A DNA stretch of 15,690 nt from Alphaproteobacteria bacterium (GTDB taxonomy: Bacteria > Pseudomonadota > Alphaproteobacteria > UBA3830): positions 1-15,690 of the forward strand of contig BNWE01000025.1 in the NCBI GenBank assembly GCA_025998595.1, read 5' to 3'. The notes below the pieces were generated by a model that had not been told where the DNA came from, searched no databases, and worked only from the letters and a program-made list of their open reading frames with translations. Positions 6,580 through 14,513 of the stretch are shown in pieces. Made by a program: the position numbers and the translations under genes. Numbering within the stretch: the first letter of the stretch is position 1; each line of letters starts with the position of its first letter.

Positions 6580-7070
6580 TGTATTCAAGTAAATTTTTGA
6601 AAGCTTTTGACTATCTCATGTATCACGAAGGCGGATACTCTAATAACTCGGCAGATGCTGGAGGTGAGACCAAATTTGGCATTTCCAAACGCAGCTATCC
6701 GCATTTGGACATAAAAAAACTGACGCAAGATCAAGCTCGACAGATTTATTTCGTCGACTTCTGGTTGAAAGGAAAATACGAATCAATCAATGACGAAAAT
6801 GTTGCGCTGAAGGCATTTGACCTGGCTGTGAATATCGGAATTCCACAGGCAAACAAACTAATTCAGAGAGCACTACGATCCACTGGAGTTTCAGTGGTCG
6901 AAGATGGCATTGTCGGGAAAATCACGCTCACGGCCATCAACAGCGCTGACAGTACCGACCTGCTGGCCGCTCTGAAATCCGAGGCCGCCGGATATTATAG
7001 ATTGATTGCAAACATCAGTCCATCTCAGCAAACATTTATTAATGGCTGGTTACGGAGAGCGTATTCGTAA
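6579..7070 (+). CDS. GH108-type phage endolysin (muramidase)
   Basis: This 163-residue protein cleaves peptidoglycan glycan strands for host lysis. It has the glycoside hydrolase 108 signature near the N-terminus, HEGGYSNNSADAGGETKFGI, with the predicted catalytic glutamate at E17 of EGGY. The characteristic KAFDLAVNIGIPQAN and WLKGKY segments follow, then a C-terminal part of the PG-binding-3 type (GIVGKITLTAIN). No signal peptide is present, so export would depend on a holin. ATG 6579 has a perfect AAGGAGG at 6568-6574 and overlaps the D stop by one base. It appears intact. Confidence 0.9.
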   Translation: MYSSKFLKAFDYLMYHEGGYSNNSADAGGETKFGISKRSYPHLDIKKLTQDQARQIYFVDFWLKGKYESINDENVALKAFDLAVNIGIPQANKLIQRALRSTGVSVVEDGIVGKITLTAINSADSTDLLAALKSEAAGYYRLIANISPSQQTFINGWLRRAYS

Positions 7071-7084
7071 ATATGAGGAAAAAC

Positions 7085-7243
7085 ATGCTAAAAGACTTAA
7101 TTTTAAGCGAAAAAACGAAAGGAACTATCGCAATTGTTGCCGCTGTAGTAATGTATTTTACGCCAGATTACATCGATGCAATTATCGAAGCCGGACTTGC
7201 AGCTGTTGGAATTTCAAAGCTTGTGATTAAAGAAGAAGAGTGA
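7085..7243 (+). CDS. Small one-helix holin-like protein
   Basis: This 52-codon gene follows the endolysin by 14 bases. GAGGA (7075-7079) precedes ATG 7085; an in-frame ATG at 7073 would add four residues. The protein is MLKDLILSEKTKGTIAIVAA, then VVMYFTPDYIDAIIEAGLAA and a charged tail ending KEEE. A short hydrophobic segment (about residues 12-24) and a second mildly hydrophobic helix (about 27-45) are separated by PDY, with a charged C-terminus. Small membrane proteins of this shape next to endolysins often act as holins or antiholins. The assignment rests on position and hydrophobicity only. Confidence 0.5.
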   Translation: MLKDLILSEKTKGTIAIVAAVVMYFTPDYIDAIIEAGLAAVGISKLVIKEEE

Positions 7244-7305
7244 ATTTTTAAAAATACCTTTCACGCCGTCGAATATCAGCTCAAAACTATTTATTCAGAC
7301 CATAA

Positions 7306-9102
7306 CTACGACTTAATTCCGTGAAGCTTAAGGAGTGTGTTTAATGCTTTTTCGGTCGGATGATTGAACGGAGAGGTTATATATTTTGTATAAAATTCTT
7401 TCATAAACGTTCTTGCGTTTTGATCAGTTAGAGACACTAAACGCACTTCACTTTTTTGCTCATCGAGTGCATCAAAATCATACATGTGTGTCCAACGAAA
7501 AGCTTCTTGTTTTTCTAAAGATGAGTCCAAATCACTGAGCATATTGACATACAATACATCTCCTACTAGTTGAACGCCGATTATATTGTTTATTTCTTCA
7601 GGAAGATTCCACACATCAGTGACAGTCACTGCTAGTTTAAACGCCACATCATCAACGAATTTATCTTCATCTTTTTCTGCTTCATAGGATAAAGCAATAT
7701 CACAAAACTCTTTCATAGAATCAACAAATGCCACCTTTTCTTCTTTTGATAGCTTGCCTAAGAAGGTTGCGATAGATGCTTTGATTTCGATGCGCATTTT
7801 ATCAACGTCCGAAAACAATAAATCTTTTAGAAATGGATTATTCATGTACTCTTCATGATATTCACTATATCTACGATCAAAAACACTGCCTGCTAAACCA
7901 CATATTCCATTAACCGCATGTTTTAGTTCATGTCTAAACAGAGCTGAAATATCTTTTTTGGAGGCTTTTTTATAACCCAAAATTGATATTTCTCCCTCAA
8001 ATTTTGGTAATACTAATGTATTGATGTCAGAAGAAAAATTGACATCAAAGATCGGATATTCCGCTTTACCGGTTTCGCTAGCAGATGAAAAAATAAGTTT
8101 CTCTTTTTCGGAAGATTTGCTCTCATATTCATGGGCGGCTAAAAACAGTACTAAAGCCTGGCGGCCTGAATTTGAAGACAGAGAAATTCTAACATTTTCC
8201 ATGAAATTCTTTTTGTATAATTCAACTTCTGCCGCGTTCGTTTTTACCAAGGTATCGAAATTTACAATCAATTCACTTGAGACAGAAATTTCGCTAGCTT
8301 TATCAGCGTCATCAAAAAGCTTTTCATATAAAGTAAGCAATTTGGGGTTGCTCTCTGAATGCAGCAGCCCTCTATAAAAACTTTCTCGTTCTTTTCCAAA
8401 AATTGCAAGATTCCCAAGTGCTTTTAAAATACTATTTGCGGTTATTATTCTTATGTTTTCAGACTTGAATCCATAAGCATTTTTTTGTTCTTGTGATAAT
8501 TCTGCGAATAATTCAGGTGATATTTTTTCTGAAAAATTCAATAAATTAGCTTCGTCGTGTTTGAGGAAAAAAGATGCGTACATCTTTCGGGCTTCATATG
8601 TTATTTGAGAAGAGGCAAGATGAATAGATAAATCATCTCTATATTTCGTCAATGATTCACGCAGAAGTGAACCAACTTCGTCAATAACCGATTGTCTTAT
8701 CGTTTCATTTAAGGACAATAATGAATTAATATTAGAAATATATGATCTTATAATTCCTCCTATATAATCCCAATTAAGAGATGGATTATCATCTTTAACT
8801 AAAAGAAATTTATTGCAATACTCCTCTTTGTCTTTTTGGCTCGTTGCCGGATAGTTTTTCGAAAACAGTGCATGCAGTTCTTTAATAATATGTTTTTCAG
8901 TATCTTTACGATATGCAGAAAGTTCAGGAGTCATTTTTAATTTAATTCCTTTCAGCCCTCCATCCGACACATCAAATTCCGCATGTTTAAACTTTTCTGC
9001 AGCTTCTCTTCCTTCTCGAGATAGAAACTCAATCGAGTAGCATGTTGTTAAAGAAAGCATAAGAGCAGTAATAGACAATGTCTTTACAAATAGTTTTTTC
9101 AC
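7306..9102 (-). CDS. Secreted HExxH putative metallopeptidase, type A copy 2
   Basis: The start is taken as GTG 9102, because GGAG (9109-9112) lies six bases upstream and the N-terminus becomes MKKLFVKTLSITALMLSL, a signal peptide. An upstream ATG at 9162 would bury that signal. The 598-residue product has a zinc-peptidase motif HELKH (H391-H395), a downstream glutamate E503 in PEEINNIIGVQL, and the C-terminal block LSDLDSSLEKQEAFRW. Type A copy 1 shares NPFLK-L-F, EE-NN-IG-QLV and SLEK-EA-RW. The HExxH plus EE-x-x-x-x-(I)G plus E-x-x-x-RW layout resembles the M91 (NleD-like) effector peptidases; this is an inference. It may be an exported effector. Upstream, TTGACA (9182-9187) is a possible -35 with no good -10, and a short inverted repeat GCCG-AAT-CGGC lies at about 9163-9173. 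Confidence 0.7.
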   Translation of the reverse strand: MKKLFVKTLSITALMLSLTTCYSIEFLSREGREAAEKFKHAEFDVSDGGLKGIKLKMTPELSAYRKDTEKHIIKELHALFSKNYPATSQKDKEEYCNKFLLVKDDNPSLNWDYIGGIIRSYISNINSLLSLNETIRQSVIDEVGSLLRESLTKYRDDLSIHLASSQITYEARKMYASFFLKHDEANLLNFSEKISPELFAELSQEQKNAYGFKSENIRIITANSILKALGNLAIFGKERESFYRGLLHSESNPKLLTLYEKLFDDADKASEISVSSELIVNFDTLVKTNAAEVELYKKNFMENVRISLSSNSGRQALVLFLAAHEYESKSSEKEKLIFSSASETGKAEYPIFDVNFSSDINTLVLPKFEGEISILGYKKASKKDISALFRHELKHAVNGICGLAGSVFDRRYSEYHEEYMNNPFLKDLLFSDVDKMRIEIKASIATFLGKLSKEEKVAFVDSMKEFCDIALSYEAEKDEDKFVDDVAFKLAVTVTDVWNLPEEINNIIGVQLVGDVLYVNMLSDLDSSLEKQEAFRWTHMYDFDALDEQKSEVRLVSLTDQNARTFMKEFYTKYITSPFNHPTEKALNTLLKLHGIKS

Positions 9103-9198
9103 GAAAATCTCCGTCAAAAAGACCAAATAAACATAATGCGAGGAATATATCGCGCACAACATGCCGAATCGGCGATTGCCATGTCAAAAAGTATTGCG

Positions 9199-11007
9199 TT
9201 ATAAAAACGTATATCTATTCAATACATCTTCGTGTTCTTCTATACTACTATTGCTAATTATAGACAAAGCATCATATACCCTAGTTAAAGCATCAAATAC
9301 TTCTGTATTTTTAGAATATTTTACAAGCTCATCATATCGATAAAAATGAGGTGACAACTTGGAGGTGAACTGCGATGGGTTGCCACATCCATGGCCACAT
9401 CTTATTGGCTCTCCTAATTCTCTAGATATTGCAAAATCGCTCAACAAATTCATGCACAGTACTTTTTTTCCATCCTTTTCCCATACTCCTAGTCCCATTA
9501 TCTGAAGAACTTCCATTGTATTCTTAAATAGACGACCTGCCGCTACTTCTGGTGATGTTGGATAATCATCTATCTGTGCATCGGTTGATGCATTTGGATT
9601 TCCATTTCTGATTTCTTCTAGATATTTTGCAAAAATGTCCTCTGGTACCTTAATTGAGTTCTCTTCAAGACATCGACGATTATATGCAATGTTTTCCTCG
9701 TTCTTTGTAATGTTTATGAGCTTAGATATAACATCCATTGTGTTGTCTTTCGAGTTCCAGCGTGCGAAATTTCCGGATATGGAATGCCCACATTCATGTG
9801 ATAACGTGTATCTTATATCTGCAGGATATAAGGATAGACCGTTAGGCAAATTTAATGTTTTCAAAGGATTTTCATCTAACGAGTACAGATGCAACTGCCT
9901 ATTATTCAATTCGATTTTGTTGTCACAATCAGACGTTGCGTTCTCTGCGCGAATAAAGCTCAATTTCTCCTTCTGTGTGGTAGGAGACTTTTCACAAGTC
10001 AAGCGCTGTATTTTCGTAGAGAAAAATGGTTGAGGCATTTCTACTCTTGCAATCAGGGTGATAAAAGCATCCATGCATGCTTTGCTTTCTTTGCATCCTT
10101 TCAATGCATTACGCGACACTTCTTCTTTTAGACCTTCATCGTTTTTTAAATCTTTATCAAAGAAAACGCAATCATTATTTAGATAATTTTCTATACACTT
10201 AATTGCTTCACTTTCGTTTTTTGCCTTCAAAAGATTTAAAAAGCGCTCCTTTTCACTTGCAGAAAAACCCATTCCTCCAATTATAGACTTTGCATCCATA
10301 TAGCGTATTTCATAATCATCGCCTAAACCAAGTCGACTTTTCAAATCGTCGGCAGCAGCCACTTCAGCACTATCTTCAGGTCTGCGAGATACTTTACGCA
10401 CTTCATGGAAGACAACCTTTCTTCTATCACTTTTTTTGGCTGCCACAAAATTTTTTGCCGCGTCCTCATTGTGTTTTTTTGAATTTTTTATGTTTGCTTC
10501 AGCTTCCCTCAATTCTTTCGATTGTTCTTTTGCGCCTTCAAGCTCTTTCTCTGCATGTTTGCGTTTCGTCGTCAAATCGTCAAATTTTATCCACAATTCC
10601 TTTACTTCTACTGCTATCGTTTTTTTCTGTTCTTCCGATTGTGCATTTGCTTCTTGCAGTTTGCAATGCAAATTATACCATTTTATGCAAGCCTCTTCTT
10701 CTTCTGCCTTCAATTTATTTAACGCCACCCATTCATTGGTTTTTGCCAACATATCTTCGAAGTCTTTTTTTGCTTTTTCGACGGTTCTTTTTGTATCGCT
10801 ATATTTTGCCAATAGATTACTGTAGGCTAGAAATTCGTTATATGCTTCTTCCGGCGACACTTCTATCGCTGGTACGACTGCTGTTCTCATTGTTGCAGTC
10901 GTTGTCTCTTCGCCTGAAAGCTTTATATAGGGAATATTTATACTACTATTTGCTGCACTTAAGTTAAAAACCGCAGTTACAATAGTTGTATACAATACTT
11001 TTTTCAT
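9199..11007 (-). CDS. Secreted HExxH putative metallopeptidase with coiled coil, type B copy 2
   Basis: ATG 11007 is chosen because GGAGG (11015-11019) lies seven bases upstream and the protein then starts MKKVLYTTIVTAVFNLSAAN, a signal peptide. The frame extends 15 codons further upstream without a ribosome-binding site. In the 602 residues, about 60-190 form a charged coiled coil (KRTVEKAKKDFEDML, ELEGAKEQSKELREAEANIK), then VVFHEVRKVSRRPED and a helical middle. The zinc motif SHECGHS has H404-H408. NTMEVLQIMGLGV supplies the likely third ligand E499, and LSDFAISRELGEPIRCGHG is the C-terminal block. Copy 1 is closely similar but 86 residues shorter, mostly in the coil. Resemblance to M91/NleD-type effectors is inferred from motif layout. 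Confidence 0.72.
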   Translation of the reverse strand: MKKVLYTTIVTAVFNLSAANSSINIPYIKLSGEETTTATMRTAVVPAIEVSPEEAYNEFLAYSNLLAKYSDTKRTVEKAKKDFEDMLAKTNEWVALNKLKAEEEEACIKWYNLHCKLQEANAQSEEQKKTIAVEVKELWIKFDDLTTKRKHAEKELEGAKEQSKELREAEANIKNSKKHNEDAAKNFVAAKKSDRRKVVFHEVRKVSRRPEDSAEVAAADDLKSRLGLGDDYEIRYMDAKSIIGGMGFSASEKERFLNLLKAKNESEAIKCIENYLNNDCVFFDKDLKNDEGLKEEVSRNALKGCKESKACMDAFITLIARVEMPQPFFSTKIQRLTCEKSPTTQKEKLSFIRAENATSDCDNKIELNNRQLHLYSLDENPLKTLNLPNGLSLYPADIRYTLSHECGHSISGNFARWNSKDNTMDVISKLINITKNEENIAYNRRCLEENSIKVPEDIFAKYLEEIRNGNPNASTDAQIDDYPTSPEVAAGRLFKNTMEVLQIMGLGVWEKDGKKVLCMNLLSDFAISRELGEPIRCGHGCGNPSQFTSKLSPHFYRYDELVKYSKNTEVFDALTRVYDALSIISNSSIEEHEDVLNRYTFL

Positions 11008-11113
11008 CTTTTGGCCTCCGTTGTAAAAAATAACAAAACTACCATAACGCAATAATTACAGAAATATATATAGCTGCCTTTGGGCAAAAAAACAAGTAAA
11101 AAATATTCGCAAC
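11008..11113 (-). promoter_or_regulatory. Conserved upstream region of type B copy 2
   Basis: Bases 11017-11096 match 14401-14480 with two mismatches, and weaker similarity continues to about 11113/14513. The shared block contains the ribosome-binding site, an AT-rich run with TATATATA, and GCCCAAAGGC next to a T-run as read on the minus strand. It is better conserved than the coding sequences it precedes. That suggests a shared promoter or 5' leader, or a very recent duplication. No clear -35/-10 pair can be assigned. Confidence 0.5.
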
Positions 11114-11158
11114 ACAGACTCTAATGACTTTTCCGTCAGCACCGATTGTGCTGATAAT
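11110..11158 (-). pseudogene. Remnant related to the small ORF at 12690-12821
   Basis: On the minus strand this reads IISTIGADGKVIRVCV, against LCNTLGTNGKAIRACV in the 43-codon ORF between B1 and A1. The two DNA segments (11110-11158 and 12740-12790) differ mainly at positions giving conservative replacements (L/I, T/A, N/D, A/V). No start is present and it begins two bases after the A1 stop. It also contains a perfect hairpin TCAGCAC-CGATT-GTGCTGA without a T-run. It is probably debris of the cassette duplication. Confidence 0.4.
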
Positions 11159-11160
11159 GG

Positions 11161-12639
11161 TTACTGTGTAACGCTATGGAGCTCCAGTAATGTTTTCCAA
11201 GCTCTTTCTGTCGGTTTACCAATTCCGTTATCATAGCAGTAACATACAATTTTTTTGAACCACGCTTCAATATCAGCATCTGGAGCTAATCCATTTATCG
11301 TTAATTCAAGATCTGCTTCGAAGACTGCAGAAGTAGCGAATTTAGCGTGTGCCTCGTAAGGCCAACGGATAGCTTCCATTTTTTCAAGTGAACAATCCAT
11401 ATCGCTCAATGTATTGATGAAAAGAGTATTTTCAACAAGCTGTATGCCAATTAGATTATTGGTTTCTTCCGAGCAACAGTGCCACATTTCCCCAATTGCC
11501 CTCAATGCAAGTTTATGAGTTAACTCTTTCATGAATTCGTCTTTTTGTTGTAGGATATCCGCGGTTATCGGGCTAACTTTGACTCCAGAACCAGCATAAT
11601 CAATAAGGAAATCCTGCATTGTTTTTCTAAACAGTTCTAGTAAACAATTATCTTTACCAAATTGGTTTAGCGCTGTGCTAATTTTTTGTCCAATGATTGA
11701 TTTCAAATCTTCCAAACGATTAAACATAAGTTCCTTCAAAAAAGGATTTGCAAAATAGTTCTCTAGAAACGGCAAGCTGTAATTGCCTAAACCAAGCGAT
11801 GTGTGTGTGCCGTGATTAAATTCGTGCATCAGCGCATTAAGTAAAGTAATTTTCATTGAACCGGACACTAGAGTAAGCGCAGGAACTAATCCTTGAATGT
11901 TAAACTGCATATCGCTACATCCAATGGTTAAAAATGGGTATTCCATTGTAGGCTCTTCTGTAGATTCGATGAAAATCCCACCTGACCACTGCTTTAACGA
12001 CACAATTGGTTTCTTGATATAATCTGACATGTATCCAGAAGATTCCAACATGAGGGCTTTTTGGGGTGCTCGCGTCTTCATGCACTCATTTGCAGCCAAA
12101 AATAATATCAACGATTTTCTTCCGGCTTCAGAGTAACGTAAACTTGCATCCACCATGGTCATGAATTTTGCAATGTTCGCAGTTGTCGGCTGTTTTCTTC
12201 TATAAACATATGGTCCATCGACACAATTAACGTCAACAAAAATAGATCTTTCTACCAGCTGTCTATATTCTTGCAAAATCAACGGATAACTGTTCTCTGG
12301 AGAAGTGGTAAGTAATCCTTTATAAAAAGCAATTTTAGCAGCGTCAATATGTGCATCAAGGCCTTTTAGTATGCTTTCCGCCGTCAATTTACGAACATTG
12401 AAAGAGCCATCTAACAATGGAGAAGACAATTCAAATGGTTCTGAAAACGCTTCCATGTTTTTTTCACTATGTTCGATTTGTAGGGATCTGATGGCGTGAA
12501 TTTTATCGCTCTCTCCTCGATCTATGACAGAACTGTCTCCCTGCGATTCATGATTTGTTGTTGGCACGATTTCCATTGAATACGAAGTATTCTCAAGCAA
12601 CACAACTGCCAATATTCCGCCAATCAAGCGATGTCTCAT
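11161..12639 (-). CDS. Secreted HExxH putative metallopeptidase, type A copy 1
   Basis: ATG 12639 has AGGA (12647-12650) seven bases upstream. The N-terminus MRHRLIGGILAVVLLENTSY is signal-peptide-like with a likely cleavage around TSYS. The 492-residue product has the zinc motif HEFNH (H272-H276), then ANPFLKELMF, SEETNNLIGIQLVENTLFI (predicted third ligand E392) and LSDMDCSLEKMEAIRWPY. It is a diverged paralogue of the type A copy at 7306-9102 and about 105 residues shorter, mostly N-terminal of the catalytic part. It lies downstream of type B copy 1 on the same strand with a 43-codon ORF between. Substrate unknown; M91/NleD-like activity is inferred from motif order. Confidence 0.7.
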   Translation of the reverse strand: MRHRLIGGILAVVLLENTSYSMEIVPTTNHESQGDSSVIDRGESDKIHAIRSLQIEHSEKNMEAFSEPFELSSPLLDGSFNVRKLTAESILKGLDAHIDAAKIAFYKGLLTTSPENSYPLILQEYRQLVERSIFVDVNCVDGPYVYRRKQPTTANIAKFMTMVDASLRYSEAGRKSLILFLAANECMKTRAPQKALMLESSGYMSDYIKKPIVSLKQWSGGIFIESTEEPTMEYPFLTIGCSDMQFNIQGLVPALTLVSGSMKITLLNALMHEFNHGTHTSLGLGNYSLPFLENYFANPFLKELMFNRLEDLKSIIGQKISTALNQFGKDNCLLELFRKTMQDFLIDYAGSGVKVSPITADILQQKDEFMKELTHKLALRAIGEMWHCCSEETNNLIGIQLVENTLFINTLSDMDCSLEKMEAIRWPYEAHAKFATSAVFEADLELTINGLAPDADIEAWFKKIVCYCYDNGIGKPTERAWKTLLELHSVTQ

Positions 12640-12689
12640 TATATTTTCCTTTTTTTATTTTGTCGACGACAATAAAGCACCGCCGACCT

Positions 12690-12821
12690 TTAATGTTTGT
12701 CAATTGACTCATTCGTTCTCAGCTTACCTTCGTACTCTTCAACGCAAGCTCTAATGGCTTTGCCGTTAGTACCGAGGGTATTGCAAAGCCACTTGGCACA
12801 TGTGTTTACATTAACTGGCAT
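12690..12821 (-). CDS. Small 43-codon ORF between B1 and A1
   Basis: ATG 12821 lies 20 bases after the B1 stop. The product is MPVNVNTCAKWLCNTLGTNG followed by KAIRACVEEYEGKLRTNESI and DKH. There is no good ribosome-binding site, so expression would need coupling to B1. Support for coding comes from a related segment at 11110-11158 whose differences are mostly conservative. It may be a genuine small protein of the cassette, or the C-terminal scrap of a larger lost gene. No family is recognised. Confidence 0.35.
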   Translation of the reverse strand: MPVNVNTCAKWLCNTLGTNGKAIRACVEEYEGKLRTNESIDKH

Positions 12822-12840
12822 GCGATCATATTAGTAGTTG

Positions 12841-14391
12841 TTAAGCATTCTTAACTTTTTTACTTGGAAACAACCAATTCCAACCACTCTTTATAGCGCT
12901 CCAACATTTTTTTATGGTTAGTTTTGTCTCATATTTCCATGAGCTACTATGTAGAATGGAAAACAACGCATCATATGCTTTCGTTTTAGAGTATTTAAAA
13001 TATGTACTATCATCGATACCGGCGTGCCCCCATCTTATTGGTTCCCCCAGTTCCATAGATATGGCAAAATCACTCAACGGATTTATGCATAACACTTTTT
13101 TCCCGTCATTTTCAAATACTCCCAGTCCCATTATTTGAAAGACCTCCATTGTATTCAGAAATAGTTCTTTTGCCAAATCTGCCGTTAATGGTTCTGTCGT
13201 TTCTAATTCAAGTTCTTTGGCCCTTTTGGGGTTTCTTTTTAAGCCATCTTGATTTTCTGGCCATAATTTTTTAAAATAATCGCTAGATTCGTCATAATTA
13301 TATCTACGAGTTACAAGTTTAGCTACAATTGCCATTGTAGCTTCCTCGGAAGCGAACTTTGCAATATCGGCAGATATTGAATGTCCGCATTCATGAGATA
13401 ATACTTCGCTCATATCTGAAGGATAACTGAATAAACCATTTGATAAGTTTTTTATTTTCGATAAGCCATCGTGTAACGATTGAAAATAGAGTCCTTTATT
13501 ATTATATTCGATTTTATCGAGAGTCGATTTTGGGCTATCGCTGGCGCGAAATGACAAACGCCCCCATTTTTGAAGAATGGCATTCATGGTATTAATCCTT
13601 GTCGATAAAAACGTTTGAGGCATTTTCGTTCTTGCAATCAGAGTAATGAAAGCATTCTGATATATCGTGCTTTTTCTACACCCCTCCAATATATTGCGCA
13701 TCACTTCTTCTTTAAGACCTTCACGAGTGAGAGAGCATTCCTTGTTTAGATCATCTATACCATTAACGATGTAATCACATTCATCCAAATATTTTTCGAT
13801 ATACTCAATTACTTCTTTGTTGCCTTTTGCGGCGCTCAAAAAACCTAAAAGTTTATCTTTTTCATCTTTAGGCAGCTCCATTCCTTCGATTAGAAATGCA
13901 GGATCCATATAGCGTACTTCGTCTGTGTCCTCAAAGCCCAGTAGTTTTTTAAAATTGTCAACAGCCGTCTTTTCACTGACATCTGGTTCGCGAGATACTT
14001 TGCATGCTTCATGAAAAACCGCCTTTTGCTTCAATAAATTGTAGGCTTCTTTCTTTTTTTCTGTCGCTTTTTCTTTCGCTTCATTCAGTTGTTTAGCTGT
14101 TTCATCAAGCGCATCAAAACACTTTGTTTGCTCATTTTTATCTTGATAAAAAGGATGTATTATCATATCAATATATCTTCTCCTCAGATTGTTGTAAGCT
14201 TCTGCTGGTTTCCGCTCATTTTCTTCGGCTGCCATAATTTGGTTGTATGCTTCTTCCGATGATATCGTTTCTATCTGTGGTGTGACGGCGGCTACTGGTG
14301 CGTTATCATCAAGAATCAGTGCATTATTATTGTTCATAGCGCTCAAATCGAGAACTGCTGCTATAGCAGTTATACATAGTACCTTTTTCAT
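12841..14391 (-). CDS. Secreted HExxH putative metallopeptidase, type B copy 1
   Basis: ATG 14391 has GGAG (14400-14403) eight bases upstream. The N-terminus MKKVLCITAIAAVLDLSAMN is a signal peptide. The 516 residues contain a shorter charged helical region (about 55-115) than copy 2, then VFHEACKVSREPDV, the zinc motif SHECGHS (H333-H337), NTMEVFQIMGLGVF with predicted third ligand E416, and LSDFAISMELGEPIRWGH. A basic C-terminal extension (SAIKSGWNWLFPSKKVKNA) is absent from copy 2. M91/NleD-like effectors have HExxH, a later E near a G, and an ELG-x-P-x-R block, which this matches in order. It is probably the first gene of the cluster. Confidence 0.72.
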   Translation of the reverse strand: MKKVLCITAIAAVLDLSAMNNNNALILDDNAPVAAVTPQIETISSEEAYNQIMAAEENERKPAEAYNNLRRRYIDMIIHPFYQDKNEQTKCFDALDETAKQLNEAKEKATEKKKEAYNLLKQKAVFHEACKVSREPDVSEKTAVDNFKKLLGFEDTDEVRYMDPAFLIEGMELPKDEKDKLLGFLSAAKGNKEVIEYIEKYLDECDYIVNGIDDLNKECSLTREGLKEEVMRNILEGCRKSTIYQNAFITLIARTKMPQTFLSTRINTMNAILQKWGRLSFRASDSPKSTLDKIEYNNKGLYFQSLHDGLSKIKNLSNGLFSYPSDMSEVLSHECGHSISADIAKFASEEATMAIVAKLVTRRYNYDESSDYFKKLWPENQDGLKRNPKRAKELELETTEPLTADLAKELFLNTMEVFQIMGLGVFENDGKKVLCINPLSDFAISMELGEPIRWGHAGIDDSTYFKYSKTKAYDALFSILHSSSWKYETKLTIKKCWSAIKSGWNWLFPSKKVKNA

Positions 14392-14513
14392 CTTTTAATC
14401 TCCGTTGTAAAAAATAACAAAACTATCATAAGGCAATAATTACAGAAATATATATAGCTGCCTTTGGGCAAAAAAACAAGAGCATAATGTAAAAATGTCT
14501 GCAATACGGATGT
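14392..14513 (-). promoter_or_regulatory. Conserved upstream region of type B copy 1
   Basis: This is the partner of 11008-11113: the 80 bases 14401-14480 match with two differences, and the match decays towards 14513. The outer part overlaps the start of the divergent gene at 14495, so promoters for both directions would have to share this short interval. No confident -35/-10 pair is visible. Confidence 0.5.

Noticed and set aside
9103..9162. ATG 9162 as the start of type A copy 2
   Set aside because: It lacks a ribosome-binding site and would place 20 residues ahead of a clear signal peptide; GTG 9102 has GGAG at the right distance.
9159..9187. A promoter for type A copy 2 built on TTGACA at 9182-9187
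   Set aside because: No acceptable -10 hexamer lies 16-18 bases downstream; it is mentioned in the gene entry but not listed as a feature.
10290..10967. Long plus-strand reading frames opposite the coiled-coil part of type B copy 2
   Set aside because: They are antisense to a supported gene. Their Leu/Phe/Ser-rich composition is the mirror of a Glu/Lys-rich coiled coil on the other strand.
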